Program-made: the position numbers and the translations under genes
NCBI GenBank assembly: GCA_034521835.1
Contig: JAXHMA010000006.1
Location: 1,364,001 to 1,428,000 of the forward strand
Source of the DNA: JAMQKA01 sp034521835
GTDB lineage: Bacteria; Bacteroidota; Rhodothermia; Balneolales; Balneolaceae
Length of the DNA: 64,000 nucleotides
Direction of reading: 5' to 3'
Notes under the pieces: model-generated
The model's input: only the letters and a program-made list of their open reading frames with translations
What the model was told of the DNA's origin: nothing
Database searches by the model: none
Shown: positions 19,306 through 28,724 of the stretch, one piece after another
Layout: each line of letters begins with the position of its first letter
Position numbering within the stretch: position 1 is the stretch's first letter

Positions 19306-20169
19306 TTATTCAGCACGTTCAGCCTGTACGGCAGCTTTAGTACTTTCCTCAATTTCCTGCTGGTTTTTCTGGCGATCTCTCCACCATTTTTCTATGATCA
19401 TTGCGAGCGGCCCGACGATATACAGGGCATAAAATGGAGCATAGACCGCTTCGTTCAACCGGAATATCATTTCCACGGCAGCAATCAAGAATGCCACAAT
19501 ATATTGTCCTTTTTTGGATCTAACTGTTGTTACCGGATCCGTGATCATGAACAGTACAAACAACTGATACATCGGGCCCGAAATGGGTGCAATTTCGGCA
19601 AGAAAGGGATCCCCCGAGATAGAACTGCGGATGAAGGCAAAAAGCATAAAGGAAGTTACGTAAGTAAAACAGATATGAAATCGCTTCAGCCGCCAAATTG
19701 ACACAAATCCGATAATCCAAATGACCAGCATCGGCCACATATTGTTGCCCCATTGGATGCTGAGAATTGCCACGCTGTCATACGCCAACAGCAGAATGGC
19801 TACAATCCCAAAGTTCGATGGATTCCAAATATGGCTACCTTTGTAACGCAATACATATTTAGAGGCGATCGAAATCATGCTGCAGAGCGCATAGGGCCAA
19901 AGAAAGGGAGATCGAATAAGAATGCCCACGCTGATCCCGGAAATATAGGCGCTGTTCAGGCTTCTCCACTCACCAACTACCAAGCGGTGCAGTATAAGCT
20001 CAGTAACGATGCTGGCACCAATTGCTATTGCCAGCTTCTGATAATCCTCCAGGATGCCGAAAGACAGGTGGGCTGCTAGCAAAATACCGGTAATCAGCAG
20101 CGGAGGGGTATACCCCCGATTATATTCAAAATTTTGAATCTCATACTTAATTTTTTCAATCAGCTGCAT
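19306..20169 (-). CDS. Orphan RnfD/NqrB-like integral membrane protein
   Basis: This is a 287-residue protein with about ten predicted membrane segments. It carries the RnfD/NqrB family features WNPSNFGIVAILLL, GPMYQLFVLFMITDPVTTVR and a charged C-terminal tail. RnfD/NqrB are membrane subunits of ion-pumping electron transport complexes with a covalent FMN at an S-G-A-T motif. I do not see that motif here, and no other Rnf/Nqr subunit is nearby. The gene starts one base after the stop of the upstream CRTAC1 gene, so it is translationally linked to an exported protein. It may conduct electrons or serve as an anchor for the exported oxidoreductases, which is inference. Confidence 0.75.
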   Translation of the reverse strand: MQLIEKIKYEIQNFEYNRGYTPPLLITGILLAAHLSFGILEDYQKLAIAIGASIVTELILHRLVVGEWRSLNSAYISGISVGILIRSPFLWPYALCSMISIASKYVLRYKGSHIWNPSNFGIVAILLLAYDSVAILSIQWGNNMWPMLVIWIIGFVSIWRLKRFHICFTYVTSFMLFAFIRSSISGDPFLAEIAPISGPMYQLFVLFMITDPVTTVRSKKGQYIVAFLIAAVEMIFRLNEAVYAPFYALYIVGPLAMIIEKWWRDRQKNQQEIEESTKAAVQAERAE

Positions 20170-21978
20170 CTACTTCTCCGGTTCGGTAATCTGATGAGAG
20201 GTGTTTATTTCCGGAGATTCGATGGTCTGCGTGATACCGGAAGGCCACCGGATTTCTGCCTTCATTACGCTGGAGGCTGATCCCAGCCCAAAATGGAGCG
20301 GTCGCTGATTTTGTGCACTAAATCCACTGGCACCAGACACCGTCTGCACCTGGCTGCGGTTGTTCCAGAACAACTCAACTTCGGCCCCGATAGCACTTTT
20401 GTTACTCGTAGTACCCTCAAGATTAAACTCTATCCAGGAATTGCTTTCCTTTACCCGGGTCTTGTATACTTTTACGGGACCACCCTGTGTTGCCACGATA
20501 ACATCGAGAGAACCATCGTTCCAGAGGTCGGCAAACGCCACTGCACGGCTATCCAGTTTCAGGGAGCCGCCTACTGCCGTGGCAACTTCCTGGAAGCGGC
20601 CGGCGCCGTCATTCAGCCAGATCCTGTTTTCCTGGTATCCGGACAGGCTTCTGCCCTTCATATCCGGCCAGTTGGCCGCATCAGATATAATATTCTTGTG
20701 TCCGCCCGCTACCTTTGAAAAATCGTACCAGTAATCTTCGCCCTGATCAGCGGATATGTACCCGTTGGCTACATATAGATCCAGATAGCCATCGTTGTTT
20801 AGATCGCCAAACTGGGCGCCGTAACTCCACCCGCCCAGTTCTACTCCCAGGTTACCAGCCATATTCTGGAATCTCAGCTCTTTCTCTGACGTGCTTGTAA
20901 CAGGCATCCACAAATTGTTCCCCTGGATTAATACCCCCGGCTCGGAAATATTAGTGACGTAGATGGCATATTTTCCCTGGTTCATGATATCCCCAAACGA
21001 AACATTCATCCCGCTTTTCGGAGAGAAACCCATTCCCGCCTGATTGCCCATATTTTCAAATTGCTTACCTTCCTGGTTGATATACAGCTCATCAACACCA
21101 TAATCGTTGGCTACTACCAGATCAGGATAGCCAGAATCATTAAGATCTATGGCTGCGGATGAAAATGACCATCGATTGCTTACCAGCCCCAATTCCTTAC
21201 TGACTTCTTTAAAGGTACCGTCCCCTTCATTATGAAAAAGGTATTTCCGTCCACCATTTTGAGCATACTCAAAACTCTCGGGCATGATCTTGGTACTTTC
21301 CAGATTCCACAAATTAATGCTTTCGTCATAGTACCCACCGATGAAGAGGTCCAGCAGTCCATCGCGATCATAATCAAACCAAACAGCAGTATTGGCATTT
21401 ATCCATTCCGGAAGACCCGCTTTTTCAGTTACTCTTGTAAATCCTTCGCCCCGGTCATTATGGAACAGTTCCGGTTTTCCCCACTTGAATACGAACAGGT
21501 CTTCGTAGCCGTCGTTATCATAATCTCCCCACAAGGAGCCCATTGAGGTCCCGTTTTCCTTTGGTTCCTCGTTAAGAGAGGCAACACCCAGCTGCTCAGC
21601 TATATCCGTGAATGTACCGTCGCCATTGTTCTTATACAGAGCATTTTTGGTGCCTTTAGCACTGTTGGTGAGGTAGAGGTCGTGGTGGCCGTCGTTGTTA
21701 AAATCAGATACCGAAACCGAGGCGCCAACCGAGGCTACCTGGGGCATTATATGATCCAGTTTTGGATCAAGATTTGGAGCATGGTGGGTAAAATTTATAC
21801 CTGTTTCTTGCCCGGCCTCCTGCATATACATGCCATATCGCTGAATAGCTTCTTCCATACCTTGCTGGCTGACTTCCTCTTGCTGCCACTCTTCCAGTTT
21901 ATCTATAGCAGCAGGAGTAGCCAACAGCCCAATGAAAAATAGTATTAACCCGATCTTGGTGGTTTTGTTTGTACTCAT
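20170..21978 (-). CDS. Exported CRTAC1-family protein (FG-GAP/VCBS repeats plus ASPIC/UnbV domain)
   Basis: This is a 602-residue protein with a signal peptide (TKIGLILFFIGLLATPAAID). Repeated calcium-binding-like propeller blades follow (VSDFNNDGHHDLYLTNSAKG; LWGDYDNDGYEDLFVFKWGK; QFGDLNNDGYLDLYVANGYI). At the C-terminus an ASPIC/UnbV domain reads NKSAIGAEVELFWNNRSQVQ, GASGFSAQNQRPLHFGLG and KAEIRWPSGITQTIE. It is extracellular or periplasmic. The function of the family is unclear; adhesion, carbohydrate binding and enzyme roles have all been proposed. It starts 4 bp after the larger paralogous upstream protein ends and is followed with no gap by the RnfD-like gene. Confidence 0.85.
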   Translation of the reverse strand: MSTNKTTKIGLILFFIGLLATPAAIDKLEEWQQEEVSQQGMEEAIQRYGMYMQEAGQETGINFTHHAPNLDPKLDHIMPQVASVGASVSVSDFNNDGHHDLYLTNSAKGTKNALYKNNGDGTFTDIAEQLGVASLNEEPKENGTSMGSLWGDYDNDGYEDLFVFKWGKPELFHNDRGEGFTRVTEKAGLPEWINANTAVWFDYDRDGLLDLFIGGYYDESINLWNLESTKIMPESFEYAQNGGRKYLFHNEGDGTFKEVSKELGLVSNRWSFSSAAIDLNDSGYPDLVVANDYGVDELYINQEGKQFENMGNQAGMGFSPKSGMNVSFGDIMNQGKYAIYVTNISEPGVLIQGNNLWMPVTSTSEKELRFQNMAGNLGVELGGWSYGAQFGDLNNDGYLDLYVANGYISADQGEDYWYDFSKVAGGHKNIISDAANWPDMKGRSLSGYQENRIWLNDGAGRFQEVATAVGGSLKLDSRAVAFADLWNDGSLDVIVATQGGPVKVYKTRVKESNSWIEFNLEGTTSNKSAIGAEVELFWNNRSQVQTVSGASGFSAQNQRPLHFGLGSASSVMKAEIRWPSGITQTIESPEINTSHQITEPEK

Positions 21979-21982
21979 CGTC

Positions 21983-24900
21983 CTAGTCAGTTACATGCTT
22001 ATTATCAAATATCAATGCCGTTCTCAACAGATGTGGCGTTATATAGCGTGTATGGTAGTTGACCCAGTCTTCTTTATGTTTCTGATATACAGGATCTTCT
22101 TCGAGCTTCCCGGGATTTTCGGCATAATCTTCCATCCCGTGGTATGGTAATGGGATAACTGTTTTAGAATGACCAGTATTGTAATCTCCATCTTTTACCC
22201 AGCCATCTCCTACTAATACAAAATCTCGCTCCCAGCCTTTTGGTGGTGCTGGCAGTGCTTTGAACCTAAAGAGCAATTCATCTCCTGCATTCATGATAAC
22301 ATAGCGGTCATCGATCTCATGCACAAGCTCCCTCACATCTCCAAACCTGGTATAGTATCCGATCAGATCAATCCATTGCGGTGTGGTACTGGCGATAGTC
22401 TGATAATCGGGAAGCTCTGGCGCAAAACGGCTGGTTCTGTCTAATTTAGAGAATCCACGGTATCGCAGTTCTGCTATTTCAGGCAGAAGTTCCTGAGTTT
22501 TGATATCTGCCTGCGGTCTGCCTTGCGCCCAGGAAACCTGATCCCAGTAGATCTCCATGTTGGTTGAAAGTCGCACCTTGGATGGAATCGTATCCAATGG
22601 CAGATCATTCAGATTGATCAGCATGGTTTTCTTTTTCCGGCGGGAAAACCGAGATTATCGCTAACTGTTTTCCACCCGCCGTTACCATCTGGAACCTGCA
22701 GAAAAATGCCGTGCGGGGCGGGGCGATTTCCCTGGCTGATCGCAACGTTGATAGAGCTATCTGTGGGATACACCCATCCACTGGCCACCAGGTAAACAGG
22801 ATGTTCACTATTTTGCGGAGCGTCAATTTCAACTTCAAGATAATGCTCATTGGCAAGCCCCTGATAGGGAGTCAAATCAAACGTATCTACATAGCGACCA
22901 TCTTTTTCGCGTACCAGTTCGGTTACATCCTTTCTATCCTGGTCCAACGCTTTTTCAACAGGATGCAGCCGCTGCATGGAATATAGTTGCTGCTCAGGTG
23001 CCGGCAGTACAAACCGTTCATCAACCATCACTTCACTGTCCCTGGGATGATCCACAACCTTCAGCGACACATGATCGAAAAAATGACTTTCCCAGAGCTC
23101 TGCAGTAATCCGCACGTCGTAGTAGCCGTTCTTGGGCTTGAGCTGGTCGCCGTCAATTTTCACCCAGTCGATGCTGTGAATTACACTTGCTTCTCCCTGC
23201 GCGTTGATGCGTAGTCCCAGCGCGGTGCGCCACAGAAAATCAGTAACAAATTCCATCTCATCCCCATTGAAAGTAAATATCCAGGGACAGGAGCCTTTAA
23301 GTAGCTGCTCGTTAAAAATTTTGGACCCATAGCCCAGCTCGGCAAACTCGGCCTGCACGGAACCATTGGGCCAAAGTATCCGCAGCATTTCCGCCTCTTC
23401 ATAGGTGCCCAATCCAAAATGCACAACCGGAGACATCAATCGGCTGCTTATGATAGAGCACCCCGGAGCGTATTTCAATCTCCCCACCAATACCGAACGA
23501 GTTAATCCGCTGATCCCCTTCTGTGCCTGAAGCCCGGGGGCTGATCATGCGACCATTATAGCCCATCGTTCCAGTGTTGACTAGCTGATAGGGCACATTC
23601 TCTTCATTCAGACCGATCATATCCATGCGATTATTTCCGGTCATATCAGTTGTGGAATAAAGCTGGCCAGGCAGCTGCAGGTCAAGCGGGTTAACATTCA
23701 GCTGCTCATCGCTAAGCCAGATGTGGCTTTCAGAGTCACCCGAAATGATAAAATCGAGTCCGCCGTTATTGTCAAAATCCTGGACAAAAAGCTTTTTGTA
23801 GGAATTATCCGCGATGGAGGGTTCAAAATTGGCTACTGTTTCAGCCCCTGTTTCTCCCTGATTGGAAGTCAGGTAGACACGTTCTACAGTATTACTGGTC
23901 AATGCCGCAATTTCCAGGTAGGAATCGCTGTCTAGATCGACTATTTCAAAAGAATGAACAGGCGGAAGATCCGGTAAAGTTGTGATTCGGCTGAACTCCC
24001 CTACGCGTTCATTGGCATAAACCACCAATTCGCCGCTCTCATTCAGAAATATAGCGTCAGCATCTCCATCAGCATCAATATCGGCCCAGGTAAAGTGTAC
24101 TGGCGTGCCTACATCAGCAAATTTTTGAGTAGTTGAGAATGTGCCGTCGCCATTGTTTTGGAGAATACGCGGAGGAGCTGAACCGCGAGCCAGAATAAGA
24201 TCAAGATCGCCATCCAGATCGAAATCGGCCTTCCATACCCCGCTGTAGCTTTCGTTTATAATAGACGATGAAAGACCCAGCTGCGCGGTAATTTCGGTAA
24301 ACTGCTTATCCTCAATCTGCTCAAAAATTTTGATTCCGTTAGATCCACGAAAACCAAATCATTCAGAAAATCATAGTTGTAGTCGAACGTCTCCAGGGAA
24401 GTTCGACTGATCTCATCACCGGAAGTAGTAGGCAGTGAAAAAGTGGGACCATCCAGAAAGGTAGCCCTGTTATTGTTAATCCTCATCATATCCGGGATAC
24501 TGTCTTCCGCCAGCGTAAGGTGAAAGGCCATATCCCATTCGCCGGCCTCAGCCTTAAGTGGTTCCTGCTTAAAGGCAATGTCAAGGTCGGGCGCCTCATT
24601 TTGCTTGGAGGGCTCAGGCAACCACAGAAATTCTGTTATCAGAAATCCGACCTGGTTCGGGGGCAGTTCTATGCGATCGAAGTCATTTTCAAACTGCGGG
24701 AGCTGGTTCAAATTATTCCGCAGGTAGGCAATTTCGAAGGTCAGGTTTTCAATAGGCTGGGCAAGAATTTCTTTCCTCAGCTCCTCAAATTCGGTGCGTA
24801 TCTCCTGAGGCCAGTCATTTGAAGCTTCTGACAGATTGCCAAGTGATTTCTCCAGCATATTCGGTGCCTCCAGTTTGGCAGCGATCCGGGTCATCTCCAG

Positions 24901-25434
24901 CATTACCGCCAGGTTGTTTGGCTGAAGCTCCCGCAACCTGTTGAGTAGTTCTTTTATACGATCGGCGTTTTTATGGACATCCTGCCGCTCCAGCTCGGAG
25001 ATAAGGGAGTAAAGTACCTGGACATTATCAGGTGCCAGCTCTGTGGCATTGTTCAGATGCTCGATTGAGGCCTGAATACTGCCCCGCCGGCTCTCCAGGA
25101 TACCAAGCAAAAATTGGATCTTGTAATTTTTCGGGGCCCGGTCTGCAGCTTTGCCCAGTTGTTCTGCTGCAAGTTCAAAATTACCGCGCCGCATGGAAAA
25201 TACGCCAAGATTAGCCCAAACCGCGGGCTCCTGTGGATAGGTTTCTGAAATCTCATTCATTTTTTCAGCGGCAAACACGGCTTGGTCAGCCTGTATGGCA
25301 GCAAGGGCCAGGTAAAACGAAGATACCGCCTGCTTATACTGTTCAGAAGATTGATCGGGTGGGGCCTGTTCTGTACAAGAGATGAACAAAAATGCCACTA
25401 CCAAACTAAATACAAATAGGTGCCTGACAGCCAT
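21983..25434 (-). CDS. Large lipoprotein: TPR + FG-GAP/VCBS + ASPIC/UnbV-like (several frameshifts)
   Basis: Four frame segments (25434-24256, then to 23399, then 23490-22618, then 22624-21983) make one protein of about 1150 residues. The breaks are near 24336, 23430 and 22624, the last in an A run. It opens with a lipoprotein signal (FVFSLVVAFLFISCTEQ), then TPR repeats (residues about 60-180), then propeller blades (ADFDLDGDLDLILARGSAPP), then an UnbV-like segment (VVHFGLGTYEEAEMLRILWP), then a long C-terminal region that is not assigned. The TPR plus CRTAC1 fusion is seen in Bacteroidota and Acidobacteriota. It is first in the five-gene operon and is divergent from the LacI-type regulator at 25966. 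Confidence 0.78.
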
Positions 25435-25531
25435 ACAGAATATCTGCTAAAAATTATTCTTTTAACTTATGAGCGTCGCTGAATTGCCTGTTCACCAGAT
25501 GAGATCAGCACTTTCGTCTAAGCCAACGCTT

Positions 25532-25567
25532 ACATTTTTATTTAATATTACATTTTTATTTAATATT
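25532..25567. repeat. Two exact tandem copies of an 18-bp AT-rich unit
   Basis: The unit ACATTTTTATTTAATATT is repeated head to tail at 25532-25549 and 25550-25567. It lies about 100-135 bp upstream of the leftward operon start. It could be a regulator-binding repeat, an UP-like element or replication slippage. Confidence 0.7.
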
Positions 25568-25912
25568 AGAACAAAAACAATAAATAAATGTTGTTCCCAA
25601 AGCTAATTCAAGTTTTTCAATACTGACTATGCAATTTTTTTCACAGTCATTAAAATCACATACAAAATACTAATGATGCTATACTTTTCCATGTTTTAAA
25701 ACCGTATTTTCATCGACTTTCACATCCATATTTTATCAATCTGGCTGATACTCTTGGTGTTTTGATCTGAAACCCGCTTGTTATGCGAATATTTTCTAAT
25801 AACATGCAATATTTATGCAAAAATAATTGACCTTTTAGCCGATAATTATTGATAAATAGTAAAATGAATCGCTTATTGATGAAAAGAGTAAAAGAAAATA
25901 CTAAATGCCTGA

Positions 25913-25926
25913 TAACACTTGTGTTA
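25913..25926. promoter_or_regulatory. Candidate LacI-family operator (palindrome)
   Basis: TAACACTTGTGTTA is a perfect 14-bp palindrome centred about 46 bp upstream of the TTG start of the first LacI-type gene. LacI proteins bind such short dyads, so this is a candidate autoregulatory site. The assignment is inferred from position and symmetry. Confidence 0.4.
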
Positions 25927-25965
25927 AGCTAGGACGTCATCGAAGAAAATAAACGAGGGAACCCC

Positions 25966-26970
25966 TTGAAAGTAACACTGAAAGACATCGCAGAGGAGAC
26001 GGGATATTCTATTTCTACGGTATCAAGGGTATTAAACGGTTCGGACAAAATCAGTTCCCAAACCAGAAAAATAATCATTCATACAGCCAAGAAGCTAAAT
26101 TATCCTATCTATTACGATCAGAGAGGAAAAAACCCGCTTGATTCTCTCAACGTATTCCTGGTCGTTTCAGGATTTCATGTCGGCGAGTTTTATGCTTCCC
26201 TATTCGCCGGTATCCAGCAGGCTGCTGAAGAAAAGAACGTCCAGCTCTCCCTGTTGAGCATCAACAAATCCCTCAATTCGTTAATAAACAACCTTAAACA
26301 ACTGGCCCGGAAACAGCAGTCAGACGGACTCATTCTTTTTACTCCGGAATTTACTAAAATAGATTACTGCCGCATACGGGAGGAGCTGCCCGATCGTTTT
26401 CCGCTTGTATCAAACGGACTCATTGAAAACCCTGTTTTTACCACTGTTTCCTTTGACAGCTACAGCGGCGGCTACCTGGCTGCTGAACATTTTCAGCAAC
26501 GGGGCTATACTTCGTGCGGTATTATCCGAGGACCATTCAAAAAGGCTGAAGCTCGATACCGGGCCAATGGATTCAGGGATTTTATCTTGCAGGAATCGGA
26601 TATGGATATTGTTTGGGAATATAATGGAGATTTCAGCTATGAATCGGGATCCAGTGCTTTTAACAGTTTCCGTGATAGCTCGGAGAAGCCACGTGCCATA
26701 TTCTCTAGCAGCGACGCCATGTGTCACGGATTTATGGAGGAGGCATTGCTGAATGATATCTGCTTTCCCGGAGATGTGGCCATTGTCGGTTTTGACGATC
26801 TGCCAATATGCCGGCGACATCGCCCCACTATATCCTCGATCCATACCGATTATAAAAAGCTGGGGGAAGTTACTATGGAGCATATTCGTGAAATTGTATC
26901 TAATCCCGATCAACAAAAAGGAGTGCTTAGCCTGGTGCCTGTTACCCTGAATGTGAGAGACTCTTCCTGA
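25966..26970 (+). CDS. LacI-family transcriptional regulator, copy 1 (TTG start)
   Basis: This is a 334-residue protein starting at TTG 25966, with GAGGGA seven bases upstream. The N-terminal LacI helix-turn-helix reads VTLKDIAEETGYSISTVSRV, followed by the LNGS hinge-side residues and a periplasmic-binding-protein-like sensor domain (SDGLILFTPEF, FDSYSGGYLAAEHF, FSSSDAMCHGFMEEALLN, VAIVGFDDLPIC). The ligand should be a sugar or related metabolite. It is divergent from the five-gene exported-protein operon and about 230 bp upstream of a close paralogue. It most likely controls the divergent operon. Confidence 0.88.
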   Translation: MKVTLKDIAEETGYSISTVSRVLNGSDKISSQTRKIIIHTAKKLNYPIYYDQRGKNPLDSLNVFLVVSGFHVGEFYASLFAGIQQAAEEKNVQLSLLSINKSLNSLINNLKQLARKQQSDGLILFTPEFTKIDYCRIREELPDRFPLVSNGLIENPVFTTVSFDSYSGGYLAAEHFQQRGYTSCGIIRGPFKKAEARYRANGFRDFILQESDMDIVWEYNGDFSYESGSSAFNSFRDSSEKPRAIFSSSDAMCHGFMEEALLNDICFPGDVAIVGFDDLPICRRHRPTISSIHTDYKKLGEVTMEHIREIVSNPDQQKGVLSLVPVTLNVRDSS

Positions 26971-27070
26971 AGAGTATCAAAAGATGCAAGCTTTTTCCTG
27001 AAAGAACCGTTTTAGGAACGATATAGATTTTTTTCAATAATTGTTTCCAGAAATAGAATTATGTGGTTAT

Positions 27071-27094
27071 TTTCCGTCCCTGTTTGCACGGAAA
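27071..27094. promoter_or_regulatory. Inverted repeat between the two lacI-like genes
   Basis: TTTCCGT and ACGGAAA are exact 7-bp inverted arms separated by 10 bases, about 110 bp before the second lacI-like start. This could be an operator for one of the regulators or the stem of a terminator for the first gene. No T run follows on the plus strand, which favours an operator. Confidence 0.35.
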
Positions 27095-27203
27095 GGCAAA
27101 AATATTTTTCATAAGGCAATATACGCTCTTTTCCTTATAATTAATTGGCGTAAATTTCTTTTCAGTTAATTTATTTAACTAAATATATCTATCAGATAAA
27201 ACC

Positions 27204-28205
27204 TTGAAAGTAACTCTTAAAGATATAGCAGAAAGTACAGGCTATTCAATATCTACAGTATCAAGGGTGTTGAATGGCTCCAAAAAAATTGGCGAAGTAG
27301 CGCGTAAGAAGATTCTCGTTACTGCCAAAAACATGAACTACCCCATTCCTGACGAAATTAGTGATGATTCGATTTACAATACCCTGAAAATCTTTTCAAT
27401 CATGACCGGGTTTCACCGGGGCGAATTTTATTCTTCGTTCTTCCACGGAATCAATCAAGCAGTTGAGAAAGGCAATATCCGTCTTTCTCTCATCAGCATG
27501 CAGAAGCCGTTTGATGAGCTCTTGCTCAATATTAAGGATTTGAGCAATCAAAAGTACGACGGTCTTGTACTCTATACGCCTGGTTTTACACGGGATGAAT
27601 ATCAGCAGATAAAGAAAGTACTGCCGGAAAATTACCCGGTTGTTTCCAATCACAATATTGAGAACCCGGTATTCCCTACCGTTACATTCGACAGCTACAG
27701 CGGCGGGTTCCTGGCAGCGCAGCATTTTTATGATCGTGGGTATGAAAAGCTTGGGCTTATTGAAGGACCCATTCAACGAACAGGGTCCAGGAATCGTGCA
27801 AACGGCTTTAAGGATTTTATTCGAAAAACACCCGGGCTTGAACTCACCTGGACCTACAACGGTGATCTCAAACAGGAGTCCGGAATCAAAGCCTACAAAG
27901 CGTTTAAGGAGCTGGATGACAAACCCAGGGCTATTTTTTCCTGCAACGATGTGATGTGTCACTCGTTCATGCAGCAGGCGCTTTCCGAAGGATTTGATTT
28001 TCCAGATGATATCGCCATCGTAGGATATGATGATCTTCCGTTGTGCTCCCGAAACCGCCCGACGATCTCTTCCATCCATACCAACTATGAGCGGCTTGGG
28101 GCTGTAACGATCGACCTGATGAAAGAGATGCTCTCAAATCCCGAGGCCCAACAGGGTATTCTCACATTTGTGCCGGTTAGCTTGCGGGCTCGGCAATCCT
28201 CCTAG
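27204..28205 (+). CDS. LacI-family transcriptional regulator, copy 2 (TTG start)
   Basis: This 333-residue protein is a close paralogue of the gene at 25966 over its full length. It has the same VTLKDIAESTGYSISTVSRV DNA-binding helix, FDSYSGGFLAAQHF and VAIVGYDDLPLCSRNRPTIS in the sensor domain, and the same TTG start (TTGAAAGTAAC). The DNA-recognition helix is the same as in copy 1, so both should bind similar operators. The sensor domains differ more, suggesting different ligands. Its stop codon falls inside the left end of the inverted-repeat element that follows. Confidence 0.88.
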   Translation: MKVTLKDIAESTGYSISTVSRVLNGSKKIGEVARKKILVTAKNMNYPIPDEISDDSIYNTLKIFSIMTGFHRGEFYSSFFHGINQAVEKGNIRLSLISMQKPFDELLLNIKDLSNQKYDGLVLYTPGFTRDEYQQIKKVLPENYPVVSNHNIENPVFPTVTFDSYSGGFLAAQHFYDRGYEKLGLIEGPIQRTGSRNRANGFKDFIRKTPGLELTWTYNGDLKQESGIKAYKAFKELDDKPRAIFSCNDVMCHSFMQQALSEGFDFPDDIAIVGYDDLPLCSRNRPTISSIHTNYERLGAVTIDLMKEMLSNPEAQQGILTFVPVSLRARQSS

Positions 28206-28437
28206 CCTGCATTTCTCACCTAGAAATTGGTTCGTGTGCAAGGCGAAGTGGAAATCGCAAGCGAAACGTATATCCATACGTTGAGTGAGCTATCTCCACC
28301 TACAACGCAGTAGACGGGCCAATTTCGTAGCCAACTTCACACTGTTATATTTTTTTGACCTAAAATTCAATGTAAGCTACTGTGGATAATGGTATTACAA
28401 GATTTTAGACTAAATTCTCGTGAGAAATGCAGGCTAG
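28202..28437. repeat. MITE-like 236-bp element with 18-bp perfect terminal inverted repeats
   Basis: CTAGCCTGCATTTCTCAC at 28202-28219 is repeated as its exact reverse complement at 28420-28437. The interior has no coding capacity and is itself partly palindromic: AAATTGG near 28225 pairs with CCAATTT near 28320, and ACGTATATCCATACGT sits near the centre. This is the layout of a miniature inverted-repeat element or a structured intergenic repeat. The left end contains the stop codon of the LacI gene. Confidence 0.6.
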
Positions 28438-28724
28438 TCATAAACTTCACTTTTGTAAACACAAAGGCTCCGAACTATCGGGAGCCCTTCATCTACCTGC
28501 TTTATTTTAAAGTATGTGAGTTCTGTTCGGATTAAGAATTTCTAAATCATCATTTACTGGTCAGTAAGAAGCTTAGTGTCTGTGTTCTTTTGGAGGACGA
28601 TAAAATAAACTATCACAGCAATTAGCGGATACTCACCGACATTCTTAACCAGAGTTAACGTGAAAGTCAGCCTTTTTCCCAAATAATATCTATTTCTGGA
28701 GCAATTTAAGCCTGTAATTTTTCG
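28438..28724. other. Intergenic stretch with a weak hairpin near 28465-28488
   Basis: No gene is seen here. AGGCTCC and GGAGCCCT can pair around a short loop at 28465-28488, giving an imperfect stem followed by a moderately T-rich region. It could be a weak terminator for the lacI-like gene. The rest is AT-rich and featureless. Confidence 0.3.

Larger units (their letters stand above)
25435..25965. promoter_or_regulatory. Divergent promoter region of exported-protein operon and lacI-like gene
   Basis: These 531 bp of very AT-rich DNA carry no gene. They contain an exact tandem repeat of 18 bp (25532-25567) and a perfect palindrome (25913-25926). Both divergent promoters must lie here, and the LacI-type proteins encoded alongside are the likely regulators. 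Confidence 0.5.
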
